Source: Metabacillus idriensis (lineage in GTDB: Bacteria; Bacillota; Bacilli; Bacillales; Bacillaceae). Taken from it: 64,000 nucleotides of DNA. The stretch spans positions 1 to 64,000 of the forward strand of contig NZ_WKKF01000001.1 of assembly GCF_009674765.1 (NCBI RefSeq), given 5' to 3'. A program made the translations under genes and the position numbers. The notes under the pieces are model-generated. The model ran no database searches, had not been told where the DNA came from, and worked only from the letters and a program-made list of their open reading frames with translations. Below, piece by piece: positions 43,399 to 52,839 of the stretch; the stretch's first letter is position 1; each line of letters starts with the position of its first letter.

Positions 43399-45129
43399 TT
43401 AAAGCGGGAATTTAAGTGTAATGACTGTACCTTTGCCAAGCTCGCTCCAGACAGCGATCTCGCCATTATGAGCAAGAATCAGCTGCTTTGCAATGGCAAG
43501 TCCGAGTCCTGTCCCTTTTGTCGATTCTTCTGTATTAGTTCCTCTGAAATAACGGTCAAACAGATTATCCTTTGTTGCCTCGTCCATCCCGTTTCCGGTG
43601 TCATTAATCAGGACAGAGAAGAATGTTTCTTCTTTCTTCAGAGAAATTCCAACTTCTGTTGAAGAAGGATTATGCTTGAACGCATTAGCGACAAGGTTTT
43701 CAATAATACGGTGAAACCACCTTTTATCGATAGGGAAATAGATTTCATCATCCGAAGGGTGAAAATCTATTTCCCGTTCTTGATATTGCGGATCATTTAA
43801 AACATGCACGATGGATCTTCTGATTGTTTCGTTCATTTCCTCTGTCTCAATCTGAAGCGGAAGAGCATTATTTTTCAGGCGATAAGTCAAATTGAAGTCT
43901 TCAATCAAAGACGTCATATAGCTTGCTTTGTCTTTCATAATGCATGCGAACTCCTGAACCTCTTCCTTTGTCCAGTCATATTGATTGGACTCCAGCATGT
44001 ATGCATAGCCGTACAGAGAGCTTAAAGGCGTCTTCAAATCATGAGACAGGCCTGTAATCCAGTCTTCTCTTCTTTCATCCATCATAGCTCGGTCCTTATC
44101 TTTTTGAATTAAATTTGAGGTAAGCACATTAAGTGAGTAAATAATATCATGGTAGATTCTAAACGAATTTTTCAATTTTCCGTTTTGCCGTGAGCTTGCC
44201 CGGACGCCTTTTTTAGAAAGAGGTTCCTCATATCTTCCTGTCGCAAGATTTTCAAGCCATAGAATCATATGAAGCAGCGGCTTTCCAAGTTTATTTGAAT
44301 ACCAGATAGAGATAATGAAAAATAAGATTCCAGTGAAAAGAACGAAAACGATAATCCATTTGAATAAGGAGACCATGAGACTGTTGTCAAATTGATCGTC
44401 GGGGAAGTATTCCTTATTTGGCGACCCTATAATGTATTTTTTTCCAGTTTCCGGATCGTCGTAAGTGGAAATCGACACTTTATGGTTCCAGGGTTCTTTT
44501 TTATAAGACATCATTTCAAAGTATTTAGGCAGATTTTTATTATCTTTATTAAAAGAGTAAATTAGAGAGTACTCAGAATCATAGATTGCAAGCCAGGCTT
44601 TTTGTTTTGTAAAATCAGCCTTCATTTCTTTTGAAAGCACGGGCTTCTTATTAAAAGCAAGGCCTTTTTCTATAAGTGATGTCATTAGGTCCGTATTAGC
44701 AGAATGTTTTCCATAGAGGACGATATAGGACTCTTCTTCCTGGTGAAGCATCCAATATGTCTGATCATAATGGAATGCTTTTTCGGCATCTGCAAAAAAG
44801 TGAGTCAGTGCATACTTCTTCGGAATGGAAGAAGGTGTCAAGTATGAAAAGACAACGCGTCCTTCCTCATCAATGACCTGCAGCCAGCCATTCTGCTTTT
44901 TGATTGCATCTCTGGCTGACTCGTCAAGCGAGATGGCATCATCCTCTGAAAAATGAAAGATATCTCCAATATACAGCGGGTCAATTCGTTTCACTTCTTT
45001 TTCAAGCATGTTATTGAAATCCTGTGTCATCAAGATCGCAAGTGATACTCCGGTAATGGTTAAAAACAAAATAAACCAGACAATCATATGAAAAATGAAA
45101 AAACGCGTAAGCTTTCTTTTTAAGTTCAT
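43399..45129 (-). CDS. sensor histidine kinase
   Basis: 576 residues. Membrane helices at about 13-34 and 258-280 enclose an extracellular sensor domain with two similar halves (KQNGWLQVIDEEGRVVFSYL and KQKAWLAIYDSEYSLIYSFN, perhaps a duplicated module). HAMP, then HisKA with ITGLSHDLKTPLSSLYGY (phospho-acceptor His) and HATPase_c (DTGNGM, TKGTGLGLAIAK). Overlaps the upstream regulator gene by 4 nt. Stimulus unknown. Confidence 0.9.
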   Translation of the reverse strand: MNLKRKLTRFFIFHMIVWFILFLTITGVSLAILMTQDFNNMLEKEVKRIDPLYIGDIFHFSEDDAISLDESARDAIKKQNGWLQVIDEEGRVVFSYLTPSSIPKKYALTHFFADAEKAFHYDQTYWMLHQEEESYIVLYGKHSANTDLMTSLIEKGLAFNKKPVLSKEMKADFTKQKAWLAIYDSEYSLIYSFNKDNKNLPKYFEMMSYKKEPWNHKVSISTYDDPETGKKYIIGSPNKEYFPDDQFDNSLMVSLFKWIIVFVLFTGILFFIISIWYSNKLGKPLLHMILWLENLATGRYEEPLSKKGVRASSRQNGKLKNSFRIYHDIIYSLNVLTSNLIQKDKDRAMMDERREDWITGLSHDLKTPLSSLYGYAYMLESNQYDWTKEEVQEFACIMKDKASYMTSLIEDFNLTYRLKNNALPLQIETEEMNETIRRSIVHVLNDPQYQEREIDFHPSDDEIYFPIDKRWFHRIIENLVANAFKHNPSSTEVGISLKKEETFFSVLINDTGNGMDEATKDNLFDRYFRGTNTEESTKGTGLGLAIAKQLILAHNGEIAVWSELGKGTVITLKFPL

Positions 45130-45842
45130 GGTTTGACCCTGTGATCTACAAATTTATAGCCAAGGCCCCTGATTGTTTTAATGTAGCGCGGCTGACTTGG
45201 ATTTTCTTCAATTTTCTCGCGGAGCTTTCTGATGTGGACCATAACCGTATTGTCATCAACCATGTAATGCTCATTCCAGACGTTTTCATAAAGCTGATGT
45301 TTGGTAAATACGCGATTTGGATGCTTGCAGAAGAAAATCAGCAGCTGAAAAAGCTGTGCAGAACAGTCAACCGTCTGATTGCCTACGGTCAATTCCGCTG
45401 AAGAAACATTTAGTGTGAAGCGATCGTACTCATACCGCTCTTCTAGAGCAGTCTTTTGATTGGTTTGAGGCATCGTGCGTTTTAACAGGGCTTTTGCGCG
45501 TGCAGCCACTTCGAGAGGATTAAAAGGCTTTGTAATATAGTCATCGGCGCCATATGCAAAGCCTGATAATTTGTCGAGATCACTGCTTTTTGCGCTTAAA
45601 AAGATGATTGGCGCGTCTGTTTTTTGTTTGATAAGCGGGCAAAGGTCAAATCCGCTTATATCAGGAAGCATGATGTCGAGCACGATTAAATCATATTGTT
45701 TTCTCTCTATTGCTTTAAGAGCGTTTGATCCTGTCAAGCATTCATCTATATGTAAAAAGCCTTCTTTTTGCAGCACCGTGCGGACGAGCTTAATAATCGC
45801 TTCTTCATCGTCCACTAATAGAATTTTGCAAGTATGAATCAA
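45126..45842 (-). CDS. OmpR-family response regulator
   Basis: About 238 residues. REC domain (ILLVDDEEAIIK; YDLIVLDIMLPDISGFDL; ITKPFNP) and C-terminal winged helix (HQLYENVWNEHYMVDDNTVM, VHIRKLREKIEENPSQPRYI). TTG 45842 after GAAAGGGGAAGATTTCC is preferred; ATG 45869 lacks a good site. First gene of the pair with the kinase. Confidence 0.88.
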   Translation of the reverse strand: MIHTCKILLVDDEEAIIKLVRTVLQKEGFLHIDECLTGSNALKAIERKQYDLIVLDIMLPDISGFDLCPLIKQKTDAPIIFLSAKSSDLDKLSGFAYGADDYITKPFNPLEVAARAKALLKRTMPQTNQKTALEERYEYDRFTLNVSSAELTVGNQTVDCSAQLFQLLIFFCKHPNRVFTKHQLYENVWNEHYMVDDNTVMVHIRKLREKIEENPSQPRYIKTIRGLGYKFVDHRVKP

Positions 45843-45895
45843 GGAAATCTTCCCCTTTCTGTCTTTCATAACCTTAATTCAAATCCGCGCATTTG

Positions 45896-46081
45896 TTAAG
45901 AGGTTCCTGTATGTTTCAATTTGTTTTTTTCAATCAGGTGACAAATCATATTTCCGGTTAGACTGCCCAAAAATAGAGCAGCAAGCCACCAGTAATACTG
46001 GGATGCGAATGATACTCCAAAATGTCTTGAAATCATCAAAAGACACGCAGCCGTTGCGGTAAATCTGAAAATTGCCTTCAT
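45896..46081 (-). CDS. small membrane protein, 61 aa
   Basis: Two hydrophobic segments (about 5-20 and 28-48, YYWWLAALFLGSLTGNMICH) and a basic tail. ATG 46081 follows AAAAGGAGCTGATTAA. Possibly cotranscribed with the two-component genes 54 nt further on. Unknown function. Confidence 0.65.
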   Translation of the reverse strand: MKAIFRFTATAACLLMISRHFGVSFASQYYWWLAALFLGSLTGNMICHLIEKNKLKHTGTS

Positions 46082-46186
46082 TTAATCAGCTCCTTTTTCT
46101 TCACTATCCCTAGTCTAGCAGCATTAGCTTTACACATGGTTATCGAGACCTTAAAAGCAGCTTAATTGTTAAAAATAGGATAAAAA

Positions 46187-46216
46187 TACATATATAAGAA
46201 TGCAGGACACATACTA
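46187..46216 (+). promoter_or_regulatory. candidate sigma-G promoter of the ger operon
   Basis: TACATA (46187-46192), 17 nt, CATACTA (46210-46216), close to the sigma-G consensus TGMATA-N17/18-CATACTA. It lies 25 nt before the gerA-type gene, as expected for forespore-expressed germinant receptors. Confidence 0.6.
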
Positions 46217-46240
46217 ATCAAAAACAATTGCGGTGGTTAA

Positions 46241-47650
46241 ATGACCATAACTGATGGCAAAATCTCGTCCGATTTAACACTGAACTGTGAGCGGATTAAA
46301 GAAATTACAGGCGGAAGCGCTGACATGATTGTTCACCAAATACAATCATTCAGCCATTCAAACATTAAAGGAATTATGACAAGGATTGACGGAATATCAG
46401 ATGATACAAAAGTGTTTGAATTTACCTTAAAGCCTCTCATCGAATCGCTTGCTGAAAAAAAGCAGTATGCATCCCCCGAATATTTAAAAGAATTAAAAGA
46501 TACGATCATCGCAATCGATGACATTAAAATGGAAAATAAGTGGGAGAACATCACGAAAGAGCTGCTAGAGGGAAATACAATTCTCCTTTTCAATCAAATA
46601 GGATTTGCTTTAATTGTAGGAACATCTGGCGGGGAAAAAAGACCAATTTCAGAGCCTACATCCCAAACGGTTATCCGCGGGCCAAAGGATAGTTTTATAG
46701 AAGATATCAGAGTGAATACTTCACTCGTCAGAAGACGTCTGAAATGTCCTGGTCTTTGTGTGGAAAAGCTTGAGGAAGGCCAATACTCCCATACAAAAGT
46801 TGAATTGATGTATTTAAAAGATAAGGTGAATGAGAAAGCTCTTGAAGCAATAAAAGAAAAGCTTTTGAATAAACATCCGAATATTATCATGGAATCTGCC
46901 TATATCGAAAAAATCGTTCAAAACGATCAGATTACTCCATTTCCCGTGATTAATCATACAGAAAGACCTGATGAGATTGTCAGTAACCTGTATGAGGGAA
47001 GAATCGCCATCTTTATTGACGGAACACCTTTTGTCCTCTATTGCCCAATCGAATTCCGTACTTTTTTCCAGACAACGGAGGATTATTTTCAGCAGTTCAG
47101 CATTGATAAATTCATGCAGGGCCTAAGATATTTTGCTTTTTTCCTATCCTTATTTGCCCCTTCTATCTATATTGGTCTGGTGACACACCATCAGGCAATG
47201 ATTCCAAACAGTCTCCTGCTGAGTCTCTATGCTCAAAGGGAAGGAATTCCATTCCCTTCATTAATTGAGGCTCTTATTATGGAGACAACTTTTGAAATTT
47301 TAAGGGAAGCAGGAATCCGCATGCCGAGAGCAATCGGACAGGCGGTATCCATTGTTGGCGCATTAGTCATTGGACAAACGGCAGTAGAGGCGGGCCTTGT
47401 ATCCACAGCAGTTGTGATAGTGGTCTCAATTACGGCAATATCAAGCTTCACGACACCCAACTACAGCTTGGCTACAACCGCAAGGATGCTCCGGTTTATC
47501 TTTATGTTCGTTTCTTATTTTCTCGGGTTTTACGGTCTCCTTCTCGCAATGCTAATTTTGATGGGACATTTAATGAGTTTAAAATCACTCAATATGCCTT
47601 ATTTCACCTATAAAGATTCAGGCGAAAAAGATAGGAAGAGTTCAACATGA
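46241..47650 (+). CDS. spore germinant receptor A subunit (GerA family)
   Basis: 469 residues. N-terminal cytoplasmic/soluble domain (about 1-280) and five or so membrane helices in the C-terminal part, with the family's FRTFFQTTEDYFQ and MPRAIGQAVSIVGALVIGQT segments. ATG 46241; the ribosome site GCGGTGGTTAA is modest. First gene of an A-C-B-D operon for sensing of germinants in the spore inner membrane. The next gene overlaps by 4 nt. Confidence 0.93.
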   Translation: MTITDGKISSDLTLNCERIKEITGGSADMIVHQIQSFSHSNIKGIMTRIDGISDDTKVFEFTLKPLIESLAEKKQYASPEYLKELKDTIIAIDDIKMENKWENITKELLEGNTILLFNQIGFALIVGTSGGEKRPISEPTSQTVIRGPKDSFIEDIRVNTSLVRRRLKCPGLCVEKLEEGQYSHTKVELMYLKDKVNEKALEAIKEKLLNKHPNIIMESAYIEKIVQNDQITPFPVINHTERPDEIVSNLYEGRIAIFIDGTPFVLYCPIEFRTFFQTTEDYFQQFSIDKFMQGLRYFAFFLSLFAPSIYIGLVTHHQAMIPNSLLLSLYAQREGIPFPSLIEALIMETTFEILREAGIRMPRAIGQAVSIVGALVIGQTAVEAGLVSTAVVIVVSITAISSFTTPNYSLATTARMLRFIFMFVSYFLGFYGLLLAMLILMGHLMSLKSLNMPYFTYKDSGEKDRKSST

Positions 47651-48828
47651 AGAAAATCGCGATGATGATCTGTTTTGTCTTATTTATGAGCGGCTGCGGC
47701 ACTCAAAAAGAGTTAAATGAGCTTGCATTAATTTTGTCGCTTGGAGTGGATGTTCACGGTGGCAGCGGCTATCAGGTCACCCTTCAAATTGCTGATCCGA
47801 GCGAAATTATTTCCATTACCGGTGCTACAAGCGGAACAACTTCCATTCCAATTGTCAACTATACAGGTATTGGTCCGACTTTTATTGAGGCTCTGGAGGA
47901 TGCGGCAAAGCAAGTATCCCGAAGCACCTTTTACACTCATGTTGCCTTAATTGTCATCGGGCAGGATTTAGCTGAACGGGGGATCTTTCCGCTTCTTGAT
48001 ATTTTAGAAAGGGAGCCTGAAATCAGGGAAAACATTCCGATTGTGATAGGGAATCAGGCTTCAGCATTTCAGGTTCTTAACTCTTTGACCATGATCAATA
48101 AACTTCCGGCTTTCTCCATCAAAGGCAAGCTGAAAATGAATGAGGAGAGCTTCGGTAATACGATGACGGTGTCTATTAAAGAATTCCTCATAAAGAAAGA
48201 TTCCGAAGAAGGATATCCTATTGTCAGCGGGGTAAAAACTCCAGATTATACGGAAAAGACGAGTCAAAAAGTGAACCTTGAACAGGCAGCTCCAAAATCA
48301 AGTCTTGTGTCAGGATTGGCTGTTTTTGATCAAGAAGGGAAATTTCTTTATTGGCTGGAAGAGGAGCAAAAGAGAAGTGTTCTTTTTCTGGAAAATAGGA
48401 TACAGCAGACATTCATCACGTTGCCCTGTGACGATGAAAATTCAACAACAATTAAGGTGACGTACGCAAAAGTTAAAAAGAAAGCCAGTATGACAGGTGA
48501 TCACATTAAACTTAGCGCCAAGATTAAAGCGGAGGCTGAAATAGACGGCTTAGGCTGTGAGAATCAAAAAATGATTAAAAAAAGGACGATTACAGACTTT
48601 GAGAAAGAGCTGGAAGGGCTCATTGAACAAGAAATACTGGCGTCAATTAAAGAAGCCCAAGATCGTCAAACCGATATCTATGGATTTGGCGAAACGATTT
48701 ACCGTCAAAATCCGGAGCAGTGGAAAAAGCTGAAGGACCAATGGGAAGAGTTATTTTCCGGTGCGGATGTGGATGTACATGCGGAAGCGGAGATTAAGAG
48801 AACTGGCAATATCACAAATTCAAATTAA
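47647..48828 (+). CDS. spore germinant receptor C subunit (lipoprotein)
   Basis: 393 residues. Lipoprotein signal with C17 in FLFMSGCG (MKKIAMMICFVLFMSGCG), then the Ger(x)C three-domain fold (NELALILSLGVDVHGGSGYQ; the C-terminal Spore_GerAC region includes FGETIYRQNPEQWKKLKDQW). ATG 47647 overlaps the A-subunit stop. Anchored to the outer leaflet of the spore inner membrane. Confidence 0.92.
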   Translation: MKKIAMMICFVLFMSGCGTQKELNELALILSLGVDVHGGSGYQVTLQIADPSEIISITGATSGTTSIPIVNYTGIGPTFIEALEDAAKQVSRSTFYTHVALIVIGQDLAERGIFPLLDILEREPEIRENIPIVIGNQASAFQVLNSLTMINKLPAFSIKGKLKMNEESFGNTMTVSIKEFLIKKDSEEGYPIVSGVKTPDYTEKTSQKVNLEQAAPKSSLVSGLAVFDQEGKFLYWLEEEQKRSVLFLENRIQQTFITLPCDDENSTTIKVTYAKVKKKASMTGDHIKLSAKIKAEAEIDGLGCENQKMIKKRTITDFEKELEGLIEQEILASIKEAQDRQTDIYGFGETIYRQNPEQWKKLKDQWEELFSGADVDVHAEAEIKRTGNITNSN

Positions 48829-48840
48829 GGGACAGATGCT

Positions 48841-49956
48841 ATGCAAATTCCTTCCATTACATCAAACCAATTGCTGTTTACCATTTTTATATTTGAAATA
48901 GGAAGCGCCATTTTGCTTGATGCAGCTAAAGGGGCGAGACAGGATGCATGGATTGCAGTCCTGCTTGGTTTTGCTGCGGCTATTCCGCTGATTTTATTAT
49001 ATCTTTCTCTCTACCGGAAAAATCCGGAACTAACTCTTACAGGTCAATTAATGAAAGGATTTGGAAAGAAAATAGGTCTCCTGCTCTGCTTTGCTTATAT
49101 GATTTATTTTCTCTACATAAGTGCACGAGTATTAAGAGATTTTGGAGAGCTGCTGATCATTTCTGCGTATAAGGATACGTCCATGATTGTGATCAATAGC
49201 TTCATGATTCTCTGCGTTATCTATTTTTCGCTAAAGTCCTTTCAGGTTGTTGCAAAGCTCAGTGTTCTATTATTTGTTTTAATTATCGTTCCGTTCTTTG
49301 TCATTATTATGTTTGAAATTCTCTCGCAGCTTGTTCATTTGGAGTATGTTAAGCCCATCCTTGGAAACGGATGGGGGCCAGTATTAAAAACGATCTTTCC
49401 AACAATCCTGACCTTTCCATTTGGAGAAATGGTCGTATTTTTAATGATTTTCCCACTGCTGGATGAGAAAAAGAAGGCATTAAAGGTAACATTCACAGCA
49501 CTGATTATGGCGACATTTGTATTAACGACAACAGCGTTTCTGCATGTTGCCATTTTAGGTGCCGATATGGTCGAAAGGTCCATGTTTCCTATTTTAACCA
49601 CCGTTTCTCTCGTCAGCATTTCAGATTTTATTGAAAGACTTGATGCCTTTATTGTTATATTGATGATTGTCACAGGCTTTATGAAAGTTTATATTTTCTT
49701 CTACGGAGCAACCAGAATGGCAGAAGAGGTATCGGGAGTGCCGGTCAAACAAATCTCTGTTGCTTTCGGTATTTTCGTCATTCTTTTAGCAGTGCTGATG
49801 GCTCCAGATTACATTGAACATATCAAAGAAGGAATTGAAGTCGTTCCGTACTTGCTTCATATTCCCTTCCAGATTGTCTTGCCTGTACTCTTATTTTTAA
49901 CTCTTACAGTAAAGTCATATTTGGCGAAGCAAAGGAAAATGCCGCTTAAGCAATAG
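48841..49956 (+). CDS. spore germinant receptor B subunit (permease-like)
   Basis: 371 residues with about ten membrane helices, APC-superfamily endospore germination permease (SNQLLFTIFIFEIGSAILLD at the start; LPVLLFLTLTVKSY near the end). In GerA receptors the B subunit binds the germinant. Starts 12 nt after the C-subunit stop (GGGACAGATGCT is a weak site). Confidence 0.92.
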   Translation: MQIPSITSNQLLFTIFIFEIGSAILLDAAKGARQDAWIAVLLGFAAAIPLILLYLSLYRKNPELTLTGQLMKGFGKKIGLLLCFAYMIYFLYISARVLRDFGELLIISAYKDTSMIVINSFMILCVIYFSLKSFQVVAKLSVLLFVLIIVPFFVIIMFEILSQLVHLEYVKPILGNGWGPVLKTIFPTILTFPFGEMVVFLMIFPLLDEKKKALKVTFTALIMATFVLTTTAFLHVAILGADMVERSMFPILTTVSLVSISDFIERLDAFIVILMIVTGFMKVYIFFYGATRMAEEVSGVPVKQISVAFGIFVILLAVLMAPDYIEHIKEGIEVVPYLLHIPFQIVLPVLLFLTLTVKSYLAKQRKMPLKQ

Positions 49957-49966
49957 GAGGGGTAAA

Positions 49967-50179
49967 ATGGTAAAGGGAATTGGTTTTGGGGCGATAAGTT
50001 TTATTTCATTATTTGGTCTTGCGGTCGGAATAGACCTGATACAGGGAATGGAATGGAGTGTTTTTTTTAAAGAAGCAAAATTTTATTTCGGCACGCTTAA
50101 ACTAGATGATTATTTTTCAATGTCAATATGGCTTAGTTTAATGATTTTTTACTTGATCAAAGTCCAGAATCAGCAATAA
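49967..50179 (+). CDS. spore germinant receptor D-type small subunit
   Basis: 70 residues, two predicted membrane helices (about 4-24 and 49-66). Follows the B-subunit gene by 10 nt with site AGGAGGGGTAAA. Matches the small two-helix D proteins that accompany some GerA-family receptors in size, topology and position. Confidence 0.75.
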   Translation: MVKGIGFGAISFISLFGLAVGIDLIQGMEWSVFFKEAKFYFGTLKLDDYFSMSIWLSLMIFYLIKVQNQQ

Positions 50180-50227
50180 TAGGCATACTCTCTCTTTTTT
50201 TAAATATATTTTTAACAATGATTCATT

Positions 50228-50409
50228 TAGGCTCTTTTCGTAAACTTTGTTGCTTTTAGACTAAATGTTGAAAGCCATAGTGGATTGCAGCGGAAGGCAC
50301 TTGACTCCTGCGGGAAAATAGAGGGAAATGGGAGACCCCGCAGGCAGGCCGAGGAGGCTCCCACCCGGACCGCGGAAAGCAAGTGACTGGAGCGGAAAGG
50401 AACGGTCCA
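50228..50409 (+). repeat. dispersed hairpin-forming Bacillus repeat, forward copy
   Basis: Core 50281-50409 begins TGGATTGCAGCGGAAGGCAC and contains CTTGACTCCTGCGGG, GGGAGACCCCGCAGGC, GGAGGCTCCCACCCG and GACCGCGGAAAGC. Several segments pair (CCTGCGGG/CCCGCAGG). A leader GGCTCTTTTCGTAAACTTTG precedes. An inverted, diverged copy lies at 52597-52721. Resembles the GC-rich intergenic repeats of many Bacillus genomes. Confidence 0.8.
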
Positions 50410-50472
50410 CATTCATCTTCAAAACAACAATCCATGCAAAAACAGCCTTCATATAAAAGGGGAGAAAAAATA

Positions 50473-50892
50473 ATGTATAGCTACTATAGGGCAAATCAAA
50501 ATGAAATAGATCAAATTGCAAAAGCACTTGCAGGAGAATATAATGCGATTCAATGCTATGAACAGATGGCCAATATGGCGAAGAATGAGGAAGAGAAAAA
50601 GCAAATCATGGAGATTAGAAATGATGAAATAAAACACTATCAGACATTCGCTGCTATTTATCAGAGTCTGTCCGGGATGCAGTACAATCCGAAACAAACG
50701 GAAGAATGCCCTGGGGATTATTATGTTGCGCTGACAGCGGCTTTTAAAGACGAGCAGGAGACTGTGGATTTTTATCTTGATATTGCTGAGAATGCAAGCA
50801 GCCCCTATATTCGAAAACAATTTAAAAGAGCATCAGCAGATGAACAGAATCATGCCGTATGGTTCCTGTATTATTTAATGCAGAATAGGTGA
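50473..50892 (+). CDS. ferritin-like domain protein
   Basis: 139 residues, four-helix bundle pattern with metal-ligand type residues: GEYNAIQCYEQM (ExxxxxxxE), IRNDEIKHYQTF (ExxH), FKDEQETVDFY and ASADEQNHAVWF (ExxH). Similar in size and pattern to rubrerythrin/YhjR-like proteins of Bacillus. ATG 50473 follows AAAGGGGAGAAAAAATA. Upstream sequence is the dispersed repeat, so its promoter lies in or before that. Confidence 0.75.
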   Translation: MYSYYRANQNEIDQIAKALAGEYNAIQCYEQMANMAKNEEEKKQIMEIRNDEIKHYQTFAAIYQSLSGMQYNPKQTEECPGDYYVALTAAFKDEQETVDFYLDIAENASSPYIRKQFKRASADEQNHAVWFLYYLMQNR

Positions 50893-50919
50893 GGGCATTT
50901 TCATCGCTGATGCCTGATG

Positions 50920-51372
50920 TCACTTCAAATGATAATCGACTTTGCTGTAAAGCCTCGTTCCGTTATGAAGCCCAAGCTTTTTTTCCTGCTCTTCATTAAG
51001 ACCGTTAATACTGATTACAATTTCGTCACCCCGCAGGGAAATCGTTCCTTCAACAGGTTTTTCAATTGCAGAATCTTCTATTGTAAAAGGGCCATCTCCA
51101 TTTCCGCGGATGGTCGTTTTTGTTTTGTGTTCCTTCAGAATCTTGTTGTCCTTCGACTTCAGTCCAAGTGTCAGCTCAGCAACTTGTCCATCTTCAGGGA
51201 AATTGACAATGGCAAAATTGCCTTCTTCTTTCACCTTAACCCGGTCTACCCAAGTTCCATTATAGATGCCCTGCATACTGTAATCTTCGTTCTGAAGCTG
51301 CGGGCGGTTGCATCCAGAAAGAATAAATGCAGCGACAGCAACAAACAAAAGACTTAATTTCAATTTCTTCAT
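50920..51372 (-). CDS. small lipoprotein, 150 aa
   Basis: Signal peptide with lipobox ILSG-C21 (MKKLKLSLLFVAVAAFILSG then C). The mature part is beta-rich (MQGIYNGTWVDRVKVKEEGN, EGTISLRGDEIVISINGLNE), like a small extracellular binding domain. ATG 51372 follows ACAGGAAGGGATCTGCT. Convergent with the ferritin-like gene. No family recognised. Confidence 0.75.
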   Translation of the reverse strand: MKKLKLSLLFVAVAAFILSGCNRPQLQNEDYSMQGIYNGTWVDRVKVKEEGNFAIVNFPEDGQVAELTLGLKSKDNKILKEHKTKTTIRGNGDGPFTIEDSAIEKPVEGTISLRGDEIVISINGLNEEQEKKLGLHNGTRLYSKVDYHLK

Positions 51373-51693
51373 AGCAGATCCCTTCCTGTTCCAAATCTCT
51401 CTCTTATTATCGCCTAAAAAGGGGGAAAGAAGCAAAGGATAGAGAGTCGTCTGCAGGATATTGAAAAGAAGAAACACGATACCGAAGCTTCAACTCGCAT
51501 AAATCGCATTTTAATTAGCTGGAACCTGGCTCCAACTCGCAGGAATTCCAGTTCCACTCACAAGAAAAGGGATACAATTCGCAATCAAAATAGATAGGGA
51601 GCAGTATGCTAGAGTACTCGTTTAAAGGGAAGAAGAAAAGGGTATTAATAAATCTTACGACAAGAAAATCGCAGAAGATGAGAGGATTCCATA

Positions 51694-52527
51694 ATGAAAT
51701 CAAAAAAGAATATTGCACTTATTGCAGCTATTAGTTTATTAGCTATCGTTTTTATCGTTCAGACTGTAAAGCCTGAGATTTCAAATGGAGCCAGTGAGGT
51801 AGAGCATGAAGGAACGCCGACTGTTTTCGTACACGGCTACAGAGGCTCGCTGAATTCGTTCGAAGGCATGATGGAGAGATTTCAGTCTGATTACGAATGG
51901 GGAGAAAAAAAACTTGTTTGTACATCGGATAATAGAGTAGCTGAATGTAGTGCCCTGACAGAGGAAAAAGTGAAAAACCCTCTTATACAAGTTTATTTCG
52001 AAGACAACGATTCGAATTTTGAAAAGACAAGCATAGAACTTGGCAATATCTTAAAGCTTTTAAAAGAAAAATATGGATACGATAAAATCAATATCGTTGC
52101 CCATTCCATGGGAGGCCTTGTTTCAGTCAATTATATTCAGGAAACTAGACAGGAAAAAGAGTTTCCTAAAGTTGAAAAGCTTATTACAATCGGTTCTCCA
52201 TTTAAAGGCATTAAGAGAGAAGTATTTGAAAAAAGATATCATGAAAAAAAGCATGATTTAATTGCAGATTCACAGGCAATTCAGGAATTATATGCAGAAA
52301 AAGAGAACTTCGATCCAAATATACAAGTGTACTCAATCGCTGGGAAAATCAGTAAAAAAGAAGATGGAGACGGTTTGGTCTCCGTTCAAAGTGCAACATC
52401 CCTAAAAAAGGTAGTTGCTTCAGATCATTACCGTGAGCAAGTTATTGTATCCAAGAAAGCTACTCATAATGGCCTTCATGAAAATAAGGAAGTCGACGAG
52501 GAAGTCGGCAGGTTTTTGTGGAAGTAG
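51694..52527 (+). CDS. secreted/anchored alpha/beta hydrolase (DUF915 type)
   Basis: 277 residues. N-terminal signal anchor (about 5-23, NIALIAAISLLAIVFIV), then an alpha/beta hydrolase with PTVFVHGYRGSLNSFEGMME (oxyanion region), nucleophile Ser in NIVAHSMGGLVSVNY, and C-terminal GDGLVSVQSA (Asp) and KKATHNGLHEN (His). ATG 51694, AGATGAGAGGATTCCATA before it. Acts outside the membrane on unknown esters or amides. Confidence 0.82.
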   Translation: MKSKKNIALIAAISLLAIVFIVQTVKPEISNGASEVEHEGTPTVFVHGYRGSLNSFEGMMERFQSDYEWGEKKLVCTSDNRVAECSALTEEKVKNPLIQVYFEDNDSNFEKTSIELGNILKLLKEKYGYDKINIVAHSMGGLVSVNYIQETRQEKEFPKVEKLITIGSPFKGIKREVFEKRYHEKKHDLIADSQAIQELYAEKENFDPNIQVYSIAGKISKKEDGDGLVSVQSATSLKKVVASDHYREQVIVSKKATHNGLHENKEVDEEVGRFLWK

Positions 52528-52532
52528 ATAAA

Positions 52533-52562
52533 GAAAGAGTCCAAAGCGGGCTTTTTTTTTGC
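52533..52562 (+). terminator. probable terminator
   Basis: AGTCC/GGGCT short stem and eight T, 5 nt after the hydrolase stop. Confidence 0.55.
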
Positions 52563-52596
52563 TGTTTCGCATAAATTGTTGTTTTGATTATAAATG

Positions 52597-52721
52597 TTGT
52601 CCGTTCCTTTCCGCTGCAGGAACTTCCTTTCCGCGGTCCGGGTGGGAGCTTCTTCGGTATGCCTGCGGGGGTCTCCCAATTCCTATTTCCCGCAGGAGTC
52701 AAGTTCCTGCAGCGGAGAACC
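52597..52721 (-). repeat. dispersed hairpin-forming Bacillus repeat, inverted copy
   Basis: Reverse complement of the family at 50281-50409: CCTTTCCGCGGTCCGGGTGG, GCCTGCGGGGGTCTCCC, CCCGCAGGAGTCAAG. Diverged by substitutions and with the same boundaries. Confidence 0.8.
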
Positions 52722-52839
52722 ACTTATTATTGATAATTCTTGACAAGCTATTAGCTGGTTTAATGGAATTACTACAACTTGGATTCAGTCCTAAAATTGT
52801 TCACTCAATTCACAATTCTTCTTAAACAAAAGCTACCCG

